Source of the DNA: CAYRVX01 sp964642165 | Lineage (GTDB): Bacteria > Planctomycetota > Phycisphaerae > SM23-33 | Reading direction: 5' to 3' | Length of the DNA stretch: 30,020 bases | Assembly: GCA_964642165.1 (NCBI GenBank) | Contig: CAZXOC010000061.1 | Location: 1 to 30,020 of the forward strand | Shown here: piece after piece, positions 16,649 to 25,794 of the stretch | Position numbering within the stretch: position 1 is the stretch's first letter | Layout: each line of letters starts with the position of its first letter | Translations under genes and position numbers: made by a program | The notes under the pieces: model-generated | Database searches by the model: none | The model's input: the letters and a program-made list of their open reading frames with translations, nothing else | Told to the model about the DNA's origin: nothing

Positions 16649-17824
16649 ATGACACCGAATGGACCGCGATGGGCCCTGGCCGGGCTGGCGGGAGCGCTTC
16701 TGGCCGCGCCCTGCCTCGCCCGGCAGCAGGCCGAGCGCTTCTTCCAGCAGCACGACCGCAACAAGGACGGCAAGCTCTCGCGGGAGGAGTTCCCCGAGCG
16801 GTCGCGGCGGCTGTTCGAGCGCATCGACACGAACAAGGACGGCTTCGTGTCGCTGGCGAAGGACACGGCCTTCCGCGGCGCCCGGCGGAAGGCGAGCCGA
16901 GGCGGGAGAGCAAGAATGCCGCTGCCCGAAGGCGTCCGGATCCGGCGCGACATCCCCTACGCGGGCACGAAGAACCCGCGGCAGACGCTGGACCTGTTCC
17001 TCCCGGCCAAGCCCGCCGCCCCGGGCGCGCTGCCCGTGATCGTCTTCATCCACGGCGGCGGCTGGCGCGGGGGCAACAAGGCCGGCGGGGCGAGGCAGCT
17101 CGGGCGGTTCGTCGCCACGGGGCGCTACGCCGGCGTGTCGGTGGGCTACCGCCTCAGCGGCGAGCGGACCTGGCCCGCGCAGATCCACGACTGCAAGGCC
17201 GCCATCCGCTGGATCCGCGCCCACGCAAAGGAGCACGGCCTCCACGGCGAGCGCATCGGCGTGTGGGGCACGTCCGCCGGCGGGCACCTGGTGGCCATGC
17301 TCGGCACCAGCGGCGGCGTCCAGGCGCTGGAGGGCGACCTCGGCCCGCACACCGACGCGAGCAGCCGCGTGACCTGCGTCGCCGACTGGTTCGGGCCGAC
17401 CGACTTCCTCCAGATGGACGCCCACGCCCTCGCCGGCGGGCGCCTCGTCCACGACGCGCCCACCTCGCCGGAGTCCCTGCTCGTCGGCGGGCCGATCCAG
17501 CGGAACAAGGCCCGCTGCGCCGAGGCCAGCCCCCTCACCTACGTCACGAAGGACGACCCGCCGTTCCTGATCGCCCACGGCACGAAGGACCCGCTCGTGC
17601 CCTGCCACCAGTCCGAGCTGCTCGACGCCGCCCTGCGGAGGGCCGGCTGCGACGTGACGTTCGTCCAGGTCGTCGGCGCCGGCCACGGCGGCTTCCGCAC
17701 CGCCGAGCTGGACCGCCGCCTCGAGCGGTTCTTCGACAAGCACCTCCGCGGGCAAAAGGTCGACGTCCCCGGCGACCCCGTCCGCCAGGGCCAGGAGCGG
17801 GCGCGCCCCAAGGCCGCCCCGTGA
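16649..17824 (+). CDS. Secreted EF-hand/alpha-beta-hydrolase esterase (BD-FAE-like)
   Basis: The gene encodes 391 aa; the ATG at 16649 follows GGGAG and opens a signal peptide (to about residue 24, APCLARQ). Two EF-hand loops follow: residues 36-47 (DRNKDGKLSREE), complete, and 60-71 (DTNKDGFVSLAK), which has Lys instead of Glu at position 12 and so may bind Ca weakly. The hydrolase domain (about 95-370) has the oxyanion HGGG at 135-138, nucleophile Ser209 in GTSAG, Asp314 in HGTKDPLVP and His346 in GAGHGGF, a complete triad. This bifunctional feruloyl/acetyl-xylan-esterase-like type fused to calcium loops is frequent in planctomycetes. It would de-esterify polysaccharide side chains outside the cytoplasm. 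It lies 53 bp before the VCBS gene, probably in the same transcript. Confidence 0.9.
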   Translation: MTPNGPRWALAGLAGALLAAPCLARQQAERFFQQHDRNKDGKLSREEFPERSRRLFERIDTNKDGFVSLAKDTAFRGARRKASRGGRARMPLPEGVRIRRDIPYAGTKNPRQTLDLFLPAKPAAPGALPVIVFIHGGGWRGGNKAGGARQLGRFVATGRYAGVSVGYRLSGERTWPAQIHDCKAAIRWIRAHAKEHGLHGERIGVWGTSAGGHLVAMLGTSGGVQALEGDLGPHTDASSRVTCVADWFGPTDFLQMDAHALAGGRLVHDAPTSPESLLVGGPIQRNKARCAEASPLTYVTKDDPPFLIAHGTKDPLVPCHQSELLDAALRRAGCDVTFVQVVGAGHGGFRTAELDRRLERFFDKHLRGQKVDVPGDPVRQGQERARPKAAP

Positions 17825-17877
17825 CGACAACCGCCTCGGGGCCGCACTGCACTCGGCGGCCGGGAAGGGAGCGTGGC

Positions 17878-19338
17878 ATGGTCGGGTCGTGGACCGCCTT
17901 GTGCATGGCGTCTCTGTTGGTTGTCGCTGCGGCGAAGCCGGCGCCCCGTGCGGACGCCGCCGAGCCAACGACGGGCCCCGCAACCGCGCCGCGGGCGCGG
18001 TTCGCCGACGCGACGGAAGCCCTGGGCCTGCGGGGCCTCAGCGGCTCGAAGGCGGCGTGGGGCGACTTCGACGGCGATGGCTGGCCCGATCTCTATGCCG
18101 CCGGGCAGCTCTGGCGAAACGCCGCCGGCAAGCGATTCGAGCGCATCGAGACGGCCAAGCTGCGCGGCGCGGGCGTCTGGGGCGACTTCGACAACGACGG
18201 CCGACGCGACCTGTTCTGCTGGTCGGGCGGCCCGAGGCTCTACCGGAACGTCGGCGGCGCCGGCTTCGAGGACGTCAGCGCCCGCCTGCCCAAGTGCCCC
18301 ATCCAGGACTCCCGCGGCGGCATCTGGTGCGACCTCAACGGCGACGGGCTGCTGGACCTCTATGTCGGCGGCTACGAGCGCCCGGGCTACCAGCTCGACG
18401 TCGTCTACCGCGGCGCCGGCCGGGACGGCTTCCAGCTCATCTGGCAGACGCCGAAGCGGATGCCCGCGCGGGGCCTCGCCGCGGCGGACTACGACGAGGA
18501 CGGCGACCTGGACGTCTACGTCTCCAACTACCGGCTGGCGCCGAACCTGCTGTGGCGCAACGACGGAAAGGGCGGCCTGACGGACGTCGCCGCCGCGGCG
18601 GGCGTCGCCGGCGACGGCGGGCTGGGCGCGTGGGGACACACGATCGGCTCGGCCTGGGGCGACCTCGACGACGACGGCCACGTCGACTTGTTCGTCGGCA
18701 ACTTCTCGCACCGGCCCGCCTACCAGGACCGCCCGAAGTTCTATCGCAACCTCGGCCCCGACCGCGGCTGGACGTTCGCGGACATGAGCGCCAAGGCGGC
18801 CCTGGCGTGGCAGGAGTCGTTCGCCTCGCCCGCCCTCGCCGACGTCGACAACGACGGCGACCTGGACCTGCTCTTCACGACCGTGTATCCGCGCGACCAC
18901 TGCGTGCTGTATCGCAACGACGGCGGGTGGAAGTTCACCGACGTGACGAAGCCCGCCGGCGTCTCGGGCAGGAACACCTACCAGGCCGCGTGGGCGGACT
19001 TCGACCGCGACGGGGACGTGGACCTCGTGATGGGCGGGCGGCTGTTCCGCAACGAGCTGACCGCCGCGCACTGGATCGAGCTTCACCTCGTCGGCGACGG
19101 CAAGGCAGTCTGTCGAGACGGCGTCGGCGCCCAGGCGCGCATCAGTCTCGGCAAGCGAACGCTGACGCGGCACGTCGACGCAGGGACGGGCGAGGGCAAC
19201 CAGAACTCCGCCGTCCTGCACTTCGGGCTCGGGGGGCATTCAGGCACGGTCACCGTCGAGATCCTCTGGCCGGGGGGAGCCACGCAGACCGTGAGGGCCC
19301 GGCCGGACCGCGTCGTCACCGTTGCGTACCGACCGTAG
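17878..19338 (+). CDS. Secreted FG-GAP/VCBS-repeat protein with ASPIC/UnbV domain
   Basis: The gene encodes 486 aa; the ATG at 17878 follows AAGGGAG and opens a signal peptide (to about residue 27). Seven calcium-loop repeats of the integrin-like propeller are readable: DFDGDGWPDL, DFDNDGRRDL, DLNGDGLLDL, DYDEDGDLDV, DLDDDGHVDL, DVDNDGDLDL and DFDRDGDVDL. From about residue 395 comes an ASPIC/UnbV module: HWIELHLVGD, DGVGAQARI, HFGLGGHSG and EILWPGGATQ. Such propellers are large calcium-stabilised surface or secreted binding proteins; no enzymatic activity is known for this architecture. The gene ends 33 bp before the convergent arabinofuranosidase, so the two genes probably share termination signals. 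Confidence 0.92.
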   Translation: MVGSWTALCMASLLVVAAAKPAPRADAAEPTTGPATAPRARFADATEALGLRGLSGSKAAWGDFDGDGWPDLYAAGQLWRNAAGKRFERIETAKLRGAGVWGDFDNDGRRDLFCWSGGPRLYRNVGGAGFEDVSARLPKCPIQDSRGGIWCDLNGDGLLDLYVGGYERPGYQLDVVYRGAGRDGFQLIWQTPKRMPARGLAAADYDEDGDLDVYVSNYRLAPNLLWRNDGKGGLTDVAAAAGVAGDGGLGAWGHTIGSAWGDLDDDGHVDLFVGNFSHRPAYQDRPKFYRNLGPDRGWTFADMSAKAALAWQESFASPALADVDNDGDLDLLFTTVYPRDHCVLYRNDGGWKFTDVTKPAGVSGRNTYQAAWADFDRDGDVDLVMGGRLFRNELTAAHWIELHLVGDGKAVCRDGVGAQARISLGKRTLTRHVDAGTGEGNQNSAVLHFGLGGHSGTVTVEILWPGGATQTVRARPDRVVTVAYRP

Positions 19339-19371
19339 GCGGGCAGATGAGGCGCAGGCGCCACCCCTCGC

Positions 19372-20958
19372 TCAGCGCGTGGCGACTCGGGCGATCGTCA
19401 ACGAGTGGGGCGGCAAGGTGAGAACGCCTCGCCTGGCCGTGATCTTGCCCTTGACCGGCACGACGCGCTCGGGATGCTCCACGTCGTTGTACGCTTCGGG
19501 CGAATCGCCGGCCAGGACCGTTGCCTCCAGCTCGCCGTCCGGCAGCATGTCGCCGAGACGCACCGTGCAGGCCAGGGCCTGCGTGGGATGGCGGTTGATC
19601 AGCGCGATCGACCAGCGCTTGCCCGACCGGTCCACCGTGGCGACGGCGTCGGCCACCGGAATCGAGCGGCGGCCGCGGACGAGCGGGCCCGCCTGGATGT
19701 CGAGCTTGGCGACGCGGCCTTCGAGCAGGTTGGCGTACATCGCCAGCGTGTGGAACGTGGTGCGCTTGACGAGGCCCTTGGGGTGAACGTACAGCGGGCC
19801 GCGCGTGTTGACGATCGGAGCGATGTTGGCCATGCCCACGTCCTCGCAGTGGCGCAGGCAGGCGTTGAGGAACGACGCGGAGAACAGCGCGTCGGCCATC
19901 GTGTACTGCTTGGCGATCGCGTTGATGTCGCGCTTCCGGATCAGCTCCGCGGCGGCCTGGTCGTCGGGGTCGACGGGCTTCTTCCGCGGGAAGCCCGGAT
20001 GATGCCACCCGCGCAGGTTCCACTCGTCGAAGGCGATCTTGACGCGCCCGCGGCAGCCGGCCTCCTCGAGGATCTTGACCACGGCGGCGATCGTCCGCTC
20101 CGGCCCGGTCGAGTGCATGATGCACGTCAGGTAGTCGGGCATGGCGTTCCGCCGCCAGTAGCCCAGCCAGTACTGGTGCACGGCCACGTAGTCCAGGTGC
20201 CGGCCGGCGCCCGCCAGCAGCGGCAGCGTCCAGTTCCGGTTCGGCGTGGCCGCGGCCACCAGCTTGATCCGCGGATCGGCGGACCGCATCAGCTCGGCCG
20301 ATCTGCTGACCAACGGCCCCCACTGCTTCGGCGTCTTCCTTCCGATCTCGTGGCCGCCCCAGTTCTCGTTGCCGATGCTCCAGAAGCGGACGTTCAGCGG
20401 CTTTGCGTGTCCGCCGGCCTTGCGCATCGCGGCGTGCTCGCCGTCGGCCGCGTTGCAGTACGCGACCCACTGCTTCATCTCCTCCGGCGTGCCGTTGCCC
20501 GCATTCGTGCAGATGTACGGCTCGCAGCCGACGAGCCGGCACCATTCGACGAACTCGTCGGTCCCGAACGTGCCGGGATCGGTCACGCCCCAGACGGGAT
20601 CGGGGACGCCCTTGCGCGTCTTGCCCACGCCGTCTCTCCAGTGGTACCCGCTGGCGAAGCATCCGCCGGGCCAGCGCACCACCGAGAGGCGCAGCTCCTT
20701 CATCGCGGCGATGACGTCCCTGCGGAAGCCGCGCTCGTCCGACAGGGGCGAGCCGGGCTCGAACAGCCCGCCGTAGATCTGGCGGTGGAAGTGCTCGATG
20801 AATCCCCCGAAGAGCATCGGGCTGTAGGCTCTCGACGCCGCGGCCGTGTCGATCGCGACGATCGCGCGCGGCGGATCCGACGGGTCGGGCTGGGCATTCT
20901 GTGCGATCGCCACGCTCACCTCCAGTAGGGCCAACACCAGGACTCGACGCAGTTTCAT
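19372..20958 (-). CDS. Secreted alpha-L-arabinofuranosidase, GH51 type
   Basis: The gene encodes 528 aa; the ATG at 20958 opens a signal peptide (MKLRRVLVLALLEVSVAIAQ). The ribosome site is weak (GCGAGAA). GH51 hallmarks are present in order: MLFGGFIEHF (about 48-57), LRLSVVRWPGGCFASGYHW, the acid/base Glu198 in WSIGNENWGG, the VAVHQYW strand, and the nucleophile Glu312 in AFDEWNLRGW. A C-terminal beta-sandwich (about 390-528) closes the protein as in the family, and the length is normal. It releases arabinose from arabinan, arabinoxylan or pectin side chains. GH51 enzymes are often cytoplasmic; a signal peptide here points to extracytoplasmic action, consistent with neighbouring secreted enzymes. 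It is transcribed alone, divergent from the winged-helix gene. Confidence 0.92.
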   Translation of the reverse strand: MKLRRVLVLALLEVSVAIAQNAQPDPSDPPRAIVAIDTAAASRAYSPMLFGGFIEHFHRQIYGGLFEPGSPLSDERGFRRDVIAAMKELRLSVVRWPGGCFASGYHWRDGVGKTRKGVPDPVWGVTDPGTFGTDEFVEWCRLVGCEPYICTNAGNGTPEEMKQWVAYCNAADGEHAAMRKAGGHAKPLNVRFWSIGNENWGGHEIGRKTPKQWGPLVSRSAELMRSADPRIKLVAAATPNRNWTLPLLAGAGRHLDYVAVHQYWLGYWRRNAMPDYLTCIMHSTGPERTIAAVVKILEEAGCRGRVKIAFDEWNLRGWHHPGFPRKKPVDPDDQAAAELIRKRDINAIAKQYTMADALFSASFLNACLRHCEDVGMANIAPIVNTRGPLYVHPKGLVKRTTFHTLAMYANLLEGRVAKLDIQAGPLVRGRRSIPVADAVATVDRSGKRWSIALINRHPTQALACTVRLGDMLPDGELEATVLAGDSPEAYNDVEHPERVVPVKGKITARRGVLTLPPHSLTIARVATR

Positions 20959-21339
20959 GGTACGGTTCTCGCGTGCTGCTGCGATGGGCTTTCCGGAACG
21001 CTGCACCCGATACGCTACCGGCTCCCTCGGCCACGAATCAACAACGACCCTCGGAGGTCGCGGCCTGGCTCGGGGGTCCTTCCTCACCACCAGGCTTTGG
21101 CAAGACCGCCCGGGTCATACCGCGCCGAGGCAGCCGTTGTCGAGCCCGACCTGTACGCTCACAGAACGGCGCGCCGGGGGCGCCGCCTTGCCCGAGAGGC
21201 CGGAGACGTATTCGACCCCGGGGAGCGGCCAGGCGCGGTTCGTCGAGGGGACGGGATCATGACGTGGGATATTTGGGCACTTGCCCGGCGCTGTCCGTTT
21301 CGGTACGGTGTGCGGGGACGGGGGGGGAAGGAGTTCGAC
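20959..21339. other. Divergent regulatory region, no gene seen
   Basis: This 381-bp stretch separates the GH51 gene (minus) and the winged-helix gene (plus). Open frames here are Arg/Pro-rich with no ribosome site and are rejected. On the minus strand TTGATT, 18 nt, TAGCGT is a weak promoter candidate for GH51. The plus-strand promoter is listed separately. No tRNA or other RNA was recognised. Confidence 0.5.
21281..21309 (+). promoter_or_regulatory. Candidate promoter for the coiled-coil/winged-helix gene
   Basis: TTGCCC (21281-21286), 17 nt, TACGGT (21304-21309), followed by GTGCGG. The ATG is 31 nt downstream, with a run of eight G (21320-21327) and the ribosome site AAGGAG between. Confidence 0.4.
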
Positions 21340-21810
21340 ATGTCGAAGATGATGACGATAGCTCAACTCAAGAGGCAACTCGCAGCCAGGGAGCGACAGG
21401 TCAAGAGGCTGCTGGCCCAACGTGGGAAAGTGGCGAAGCAACTGGCGGACGCTGACCGGCAGATCAAGGCGCTGGGCGGCAGGGCGCCCACGGCGAAGAA
21501 GCGGCCGGGCAGGAAGCCGTCCAAGGGCGCCGCCAAGCCTCGGGCGAGAAGGATGCCCAAGAACGTCAAGCCGCTGGTCGAGTACGTCAAGGACGTGCTG
21601 GCAGGGGCGAAGGCAGGCCTGCGTGTCAAGGATGTGGAGGCGGCCGTCAAGAAGGCCGGATACAAGACGTTCAGCAAGGAGTTCTACGGCCAGGTCGCCG
21701 TGGCGCTGCGGGAAGGGCCGTTCAAGAAGGTCAGCCGGGGCGTGTACAAGCTGAAGGCCGCGAAGAAGGCCCCGAAGAAGGCCGCTCCGAAGCCGAAGGC
21801 CAAGGAGTAA
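21340..21810 (+). CDS. Coiled-coil, Lys-rich, winged-helix (HARE-HTH-like) DNA-binding protein
   Basis: The gene encodes 156 aa; the ATG at 21340 follows GGAAGGAG. Residues 1-46 form a heptad-rich coiled coil (IAQLKRQLAARERQVKRLL, then DADRQIKALGG). Residues about 47-75 are a Lys/Arg/Pro linker. Residues about 78-138 are a compact helical domain (VEYVKDVLAGAKAGLRVKDV, GYKTFSKEFYGQVAVALR, FKKVSRGVYKL) with the order expected of a HARE-HTH/winged-helix fold, as in RNA polymerase delta subunit and ASXL. The last 17 residues are an AK/PK-rich, histone-H1-like tail. Proteins of this design recur in planctomycete genomes, probably as chromatin or transcription factors; the molecular role is unproven. 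It lies 57 bp upstream of the methyltransferase gene. Confidence 0.75.
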   Translation: MSKMMTIAQLKRQLAARERQVKRLLAQRGKVAKQLADADRQIKALGGRAPTAKKRPGRKPSKGAAKPRARRMPKNVKPLVEYVKDVLAGAKAGLRVKDVEAAVKKAGYKTFSKEFYGQVAVALREGPFKKVSRGVYKLKAAKKAPKKAAPKPKAKE

Positions 21811-21867
21811 CAGACCAAGGCCGTCAGCGCCCGTCCATAGACAAATGGATGGAGCTGGAATGCCGGC

Positions 21868-23379
21868 ATGGCCGCCCCGTTGAGCACATACGACAGGCTG
21901 CCGTATGGATTCTGCGCGTTCCCGCGGGTGCATCCGGATCGGCTGGCGGTGGTCGGCAGCCTGTATGGGCTCGCGCCCGCGCCGGTGCAGCGATGTCGGG
22001 TCCTCGAGATCGGCTGCGCGCTCGGCGGCAACCTCCTGCCGATGGCGGCCCTCCTGCCGGAGAGCCGGTTCCTTGGGATCGACCTGTCTGCCGGGCAGAT
22101 CGAGCAGGGACGGGCGGTCGTCGCGCAGCTCGGCCTGGGGAACGTCGAGCTTCGCGCGCAAGACCTGACGCAGTTCGACGCGAGCGAGGGGCCCTTCGAC
22201 TACATCCTCTGTCACGGCGTCTACTCGTGGGTGCCGCCCGCGGTGCAAGACAGCCTCCTGTCGCTCTGCAAGCGCACGCTCGCGCCGGGGGGCCTGGCGG
22301 CCGTCAGCTACAACGTCCACCCGGGCTGGCGGCTCAAGGGGGCCGTGCGCGACATCCTCCGCTACGGGGCCCGCGGCGCCGAGGGCCCGAGGCAGCAAGT
22401 GACCCGGGCGGTCGAGTACCTCCAGCTCGTCGCACGCAACGTCTTCGAGCCGGAAAGCCCCTACGCCCGGACGATCCGCGACGCGGCCGAGTCGCTCGCA
22501 TCGGCGGACCCGACGTACGTCTTCCACGAGTACCTGGAGGAGCACAACCACCCGACGAGCTTCGCGGAGTTCGCCGACCGCGCGGCGGCCGCCGGACTGA
22601 AGTATGTGGGCGAGGCGTCGCTGCGGGAGCCGTCGGCGCTGCTGTCGGACGAGGCGCGCCAGTGGCTGACGGGGGCGGCCGACGACCTCGTCCGCTGCGA
22701 ACAGACGCTGGATTTCCTGTGGCGGCAGACCTTCCGGCGGGACGTGCTCTGCCACGACGGCCTCGAAGTCCGGCGCTGGCCCCAGCCCTCCGCCCTGAAG
22801 AACATGCTGCTGGTGGCGCAGGCCGAGTGCGGCTCGGACGGCAAGTTCCGCAACGCCGCGGGGCACACGCTCACCACGCGAGACCCGGCGCTGACCGCGG
22901 CGCTGCACGCCCTGCACCGCGCCCGGCCGGGCGGCGTGCCGTATGCCGAGCTGCTGGCCGAGACTCGCGAGGCCGCCGGGCGCGTGGACGAGGAGAAGTG
23001 GGCTCGGTCCCTGCTGGCCTGTGCGATGTCCGCCCTGGTGGAGCTGCACGCACACCTCCCGCCGATCGCCGCCCGCCCTGGGCAGCGCCCCGAGGCGACG
23101 CCCGTTGCGCGATGGCAGGCCGCGGAAGGTCACGTGGTGGTGAACCTGCGGCACCAGTGCTACGAGCTGGACGCCCTGTCCCGCGCCGTCCTGGCCCTGC
23201 TGGACGGACGCCGCGACCGCCCGGCCGTGTGCGAGGCGCTCGCCGAGCAGCTCCGAGCCGGCACGCTCACCCTCCCCGCCGACCCGACCGGCCGACAGCC
23301 GACGGCCGCCGACCTGCCGGGGATCCTCGACGGGGTCCTCGACGCCCTCGCGGGCCTGGCCATGCTGATCGGCCCCTGA
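21868..23379 (+). CDS. SAM-dependent methyltransferase with methyltransferase regulatory domain (PKMT-like)
   Basis: The gene encodes 503 aa and is probably cytoplasmic. The ATG at 21868 has only a distant GGAG; no better start is seen because the fold begins soon after (STYDRLPYGFCAFPRVHP). Class I motif I is VLEIGCALGG (45-54), the ribose-binding acidic residue is Asp72 in FLGIDLS, and motif IV is DYILCHGVYSW (111-121). After the catalytic domain (to about 210) comes the regulatory-domain pattern TYVFHEYLEEHNHPTSFAEF (about 213-232). A C-terminal winged-helix-like region ends in a Leu/Ala-rich helix. The architecture matches the protein-lysine-methyltransferase group known from rickettsial outer-membrane protein methylation. 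A protein substrate is therefore plausible, but none is identified here. Confidence 0.85.
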   Translation: MAAPLSTYDRLPYGFCAFPRVHPDRLAVVGSLYGLAPAPVQRCRVLEIGCALGGNLLPMAALLPESRFLGIDLSAGQIEQGRAVVAQLGLGNVELRAQDLTQFDASEGPFDYILCHGVYSWVPPAVQDSLLSLCKRTLAPGGLAAVSYNVHPGWRLKGAVRDILRYGARGAEGPRQQVTRAVEYLQLVARNVFEPESPYARTIRDAAESLASADPTYVFHEYLEEHNHPTSFAEFADRAAAAGLKYVGEASLREPSALLSDEARQWLTGAADDLVRCEQTLDFLWRQTFRRDVLCHDGLEVRRWPQPSALKNMLLVAQAECGSDGKFRNAAGHTLTTRDPALTAALHALHRARPGGVPYAELLAETREAAGRVDEEKWARSLLACAMSALVELHAHLPPIAARPGQRPEATPVARWQAAEGHVVVNLRHQCYELDALSRAVLALLDGRRDRPAVCEALAEQLRAGTLTLPADPTGRQPTAADLPGILDGVLDALAGLAMLIGP

Positions 23380-23470
23380 AGCCGCCCCTCGAGTGCTGTG
23401 CAGACTGAAGAAGACGATGAAGCTGAACACGCCGGTCCCAGGAACGGTTGAGACGAGGTGCGGGAGCGGC

Positions 23471-25693
23471 ATGATGTGGTGCGGGAACGCCATGCGGGAC
23501 GCCATGCGATGGGCTGCGGCGTGCCTTGTGCTGCTGGGCGCCGGCGGGTGCAACTCGCCCTATCCCGACGAGGACGAGGGCGAGAACATCCTGTACACCA
23601 CGTTCAGCACCGAGCCGAAATTCCTCGAGCCGGCCCGCTCCTACTCCACCAACGAGTCGGAGCTGCTCTGCCAGATCGTCGAACCGCCCCTGCAGTACCA
23701 CCTGCTGCGGCGCCCGTTCGAGCTGATCCCGCTGACCACGACGGACGTGCCCGTCGCCGAGAAGATGGACGTCGCCTTCCGCGGGGAGACGGTCAAGGCG
23801 ACCGTCTATACCGTCCGGCTGCAGAAGGGCATCCGGTACCAGGACCATCCGTGCTTCGTCGCCCGCAACCGCCGCCTGACCGACGAGGACGTCCAGAACG
23901 TCCGCAGCGTGTGGGACGTCAAGCCCTGCGCCACGCGCGAGCTGGTCGCGGACGACTACGTCCACGGGATCCGCCGCCTGGCCGACCCGCGCCTGGACTG
24001 CCCGATCTTCAGCACGCTGGCCAAGAGCATGCTCGGCCTGGCCGAGTACCAGGAGGTGCTGGAGAAGGACCTGGCCCGCCAGCGCGCCGCACGGCGCGAA
24101 GCGGCGGGGATGTTCTACAACGAGGAGGCCGACGAGAGATTCCGCCCGGTCCCGCTGGACCATGATCGCCTCGGGAAGGGCTACCCGTTCGTTCGCCGGA
24201 TCGACCGGCACACGTTCCAGGTCGTCCTCAAGCAGCCGTACCCGCAGATCCGGTACTGGATGGCCATGGCGTTCTTCGCGCCGGTCCCGCGCGAGGCGAT
24301 CGAGTTCTTCGACCAGTCTCCCTTGATCGAGCGGAACATCCGCTTCGACAAGAACCCGGTCGGCACGGGCCCGTTCGTGCTGCGGGAGTTCGACCGGACC
24401 AACCAGATGGTGATGGAGCAGAACCCGAACTACCGGCTGGAGCGGTACCCCGACCTGCCCGAGCCGGACCCGAACGACGCCAAGGCGGTGGCCCACTACA
24501 ACGCCATGAGGGACGCCGGCATGCTGGACGACGCCAACGACCCCCTGCCGCTGGTCCGGCGGGTGGTCTTCCGCATGGAGAAGGAGTACATCCCCCGCTG
24601 GAGCAAGTTCCTCCAGGGCTACTACGACACCTCGGGCATCAGTAGCGACCTGTTCGACCAGGCGGTGCAGCTCACCAGCCGGGGCGAGTCGGAGCTGACG
24701 GAGGACCTGGAGGACCTGGGCATCCGCCTGGTGACGGGTCAGCCCGTGACTATCGACTACGCGGCCTTCAACATGGCCGACGAGGTCGTCGGTGGGTTGA
24801 GCGAGGAGAAGCGCAAGCTGCGCCGGGCCATCAGCATCGCCTACGACGCGGAGGAGGAGATCGCGGTCTTCCGCAACGGCCGTGGCGTGTCGGCACACCA
24901 CCCCGTGCCGCCGGGGATCCTCTCCCTGGGCGAGGGCCCCGAGGCGATCAATCCGTACGTGTACACCTGGGACGCCGCGACGCGCCAGCCCCGGCGCCGC
25001 AGCCTGGACGAGGCCCGCCGGCTGCTCGCCGAGGCCGGGTATCCCGGCGGACGCGGGCCCGACGGGAAGCGACTCCAGATCCGCTTCGCCACCACCAGCA
25101 CGGGGGCGGGAGACAAGGCGTGGCTGCACTACGCCACCAAGCAGTTCCGGAAGCTCAACATCCGCCTGGTCTGTGAGGTGACCGACTACAACGAGTTCCG
25201 CGACAAGGTCCGGGCGGGCAACTACCAGTTCCTCCGCTGGGGCTGGGTGCCGGACTATCCCGACCCCGAGAACTTCCTGTTCCTTCTCCACGGGCCCAAC
25301 GGCAAGAAGGAATATGGGGGGGAGAATGTCGCCAACTACGCCAGCGAGGAGTACGACACGCTGTTCCGGCGTATGGAAGCCATGGAGCCGGGCCCCGAGC
25401 GGACGCAGATCATCCGCCGGATGGTGGCCATTCTCCAGAAGGACGCCCCCTGGATCTACCGCTGCCACGCCATCGGCTACACGCTCTGCCACTCGTGGTA
25501 CCACAACGCGGAGCCCCACGGGATCGCGTTCAATCTGACGAAGTACCGGCGGATCAACGCCGCGGAGCGCGCCGTCTACCGTCGGGTGCACAACCGGCCC
25601 GTGGTCTGGCCGGTCGTGGTCTTCCTGGCGGCGCTGACGCTGTTGAGCATCCCGGCCGCGTGGGTCGGTGTGAGGCACTTCCGCAATGCCTAG
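23471..25693 (+). CDS. Peptide-type ABC transporter substrate-binding lipoprotein (SBP_bac_5) with C-terminal TM helix
   Basis: The gene encodes 740 aa from the ATG at 23471, chosen for GGGAG just upstream; ATGs at 23474, 23492 and 23504 are alternatives. A hydrophobic N-terminus ends in LLGAGGC (Cys27), a near-consensus lipobox. The SBP_bac_5 body is clear: ILYTTFSTEPKFLEPARSY, QIVEPPLQYH, a long insertion around a charged Lys/Arg/Glu helix, then NPVGTGPFVLREF, LRRAISIAYD, GPNGKKEYGG and IIRRMVAILQKDAPW. Residues about 711-733 (WPVVVFLAALTLLSIPAAW) form a terminal membrane helix, unusual for a binding protein. It probably captures peptides or similar cargo for the fused permease downstream. 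The stop lies inside the left arm of an inverted repeat. Confidence 0.9.
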   Translation: MMWCGNAMRDAMRWAAACLVLLGAGGCNSPYPDEDEGENILYTTFSTEPKFLEPARSYSTNESELLCQIVEPPLQYHLLRRPFELIPLTTTDVPVAEKMDVAFRGETVKATVYTVRLQKGIRYQDHPCFVARNRRLTDEDVQNVRSVWDVKPCATRELVADDYVHGIRRLADPRLDCPIFSTLAKSMLGLAEYQEVLEKDLARQRAARREAAGMFYNEEADERFRPVPLDHDRLGKGYPFVRRIDRHTFQVVLKQPYPQIRYWMAMAFFAPVPREAIEFFDQSPLIERNIRFDKNPVGTGPFVLREFDRTNQMVMEQNPNYRLERYPDLPEPDPNDAKAVAHYNAMRDAGMLDDANDPLPLVRRVVFRMEKEYIPRWSKFLQGYYDTSGISSDLFDQAVQLTSRGESELTEDLEDLGIRLVTGQPVTIDYAAFNMADEVVGGLSEEKRKLRRAISIAYDAEEEIAVFRNGRGVSAHHPVPPGILSLGEGPEAINPYVYTWDAATRQPRRRSLDEARRLLAEAGYPGGRGPDGKRLQIRFATTSTGAGDKAWLHYATKQFRKLNIRLVCEVTDYNEFRDKVRAGNYQFLRWGWVPDYPDPENFLFLLHGPNGKKEYGGENVANYASEEYDTLFRRMEAMEPGPERTQIIRRMVAILQKDAPWIYRCHAIGYTLCHSWYHNAEPHGIAFNLTKYRRINAAERAVYRRVHNRPVVWPVVVFLAALTLLSIPAAWVGVRHFRNA

Positions 25694-25794
25694 GCTATCT
25701 GCAGGAATGGCTCAGCAGTGCAGCGTCTCTCCCGCCCGGCGTGCCGACCGCTGGTCTCGCCGCGGACGAGGCCTGGAAGGCCGGCAGGGCTTGG

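Noticed and set aside
21097..21339. 81-codon N-terminal extension of the winged-helix gene
   Set aside because: A strong ribosome site sits directly before the ATG at 21340 and the extension would be Arg-rich with no homology pattern.
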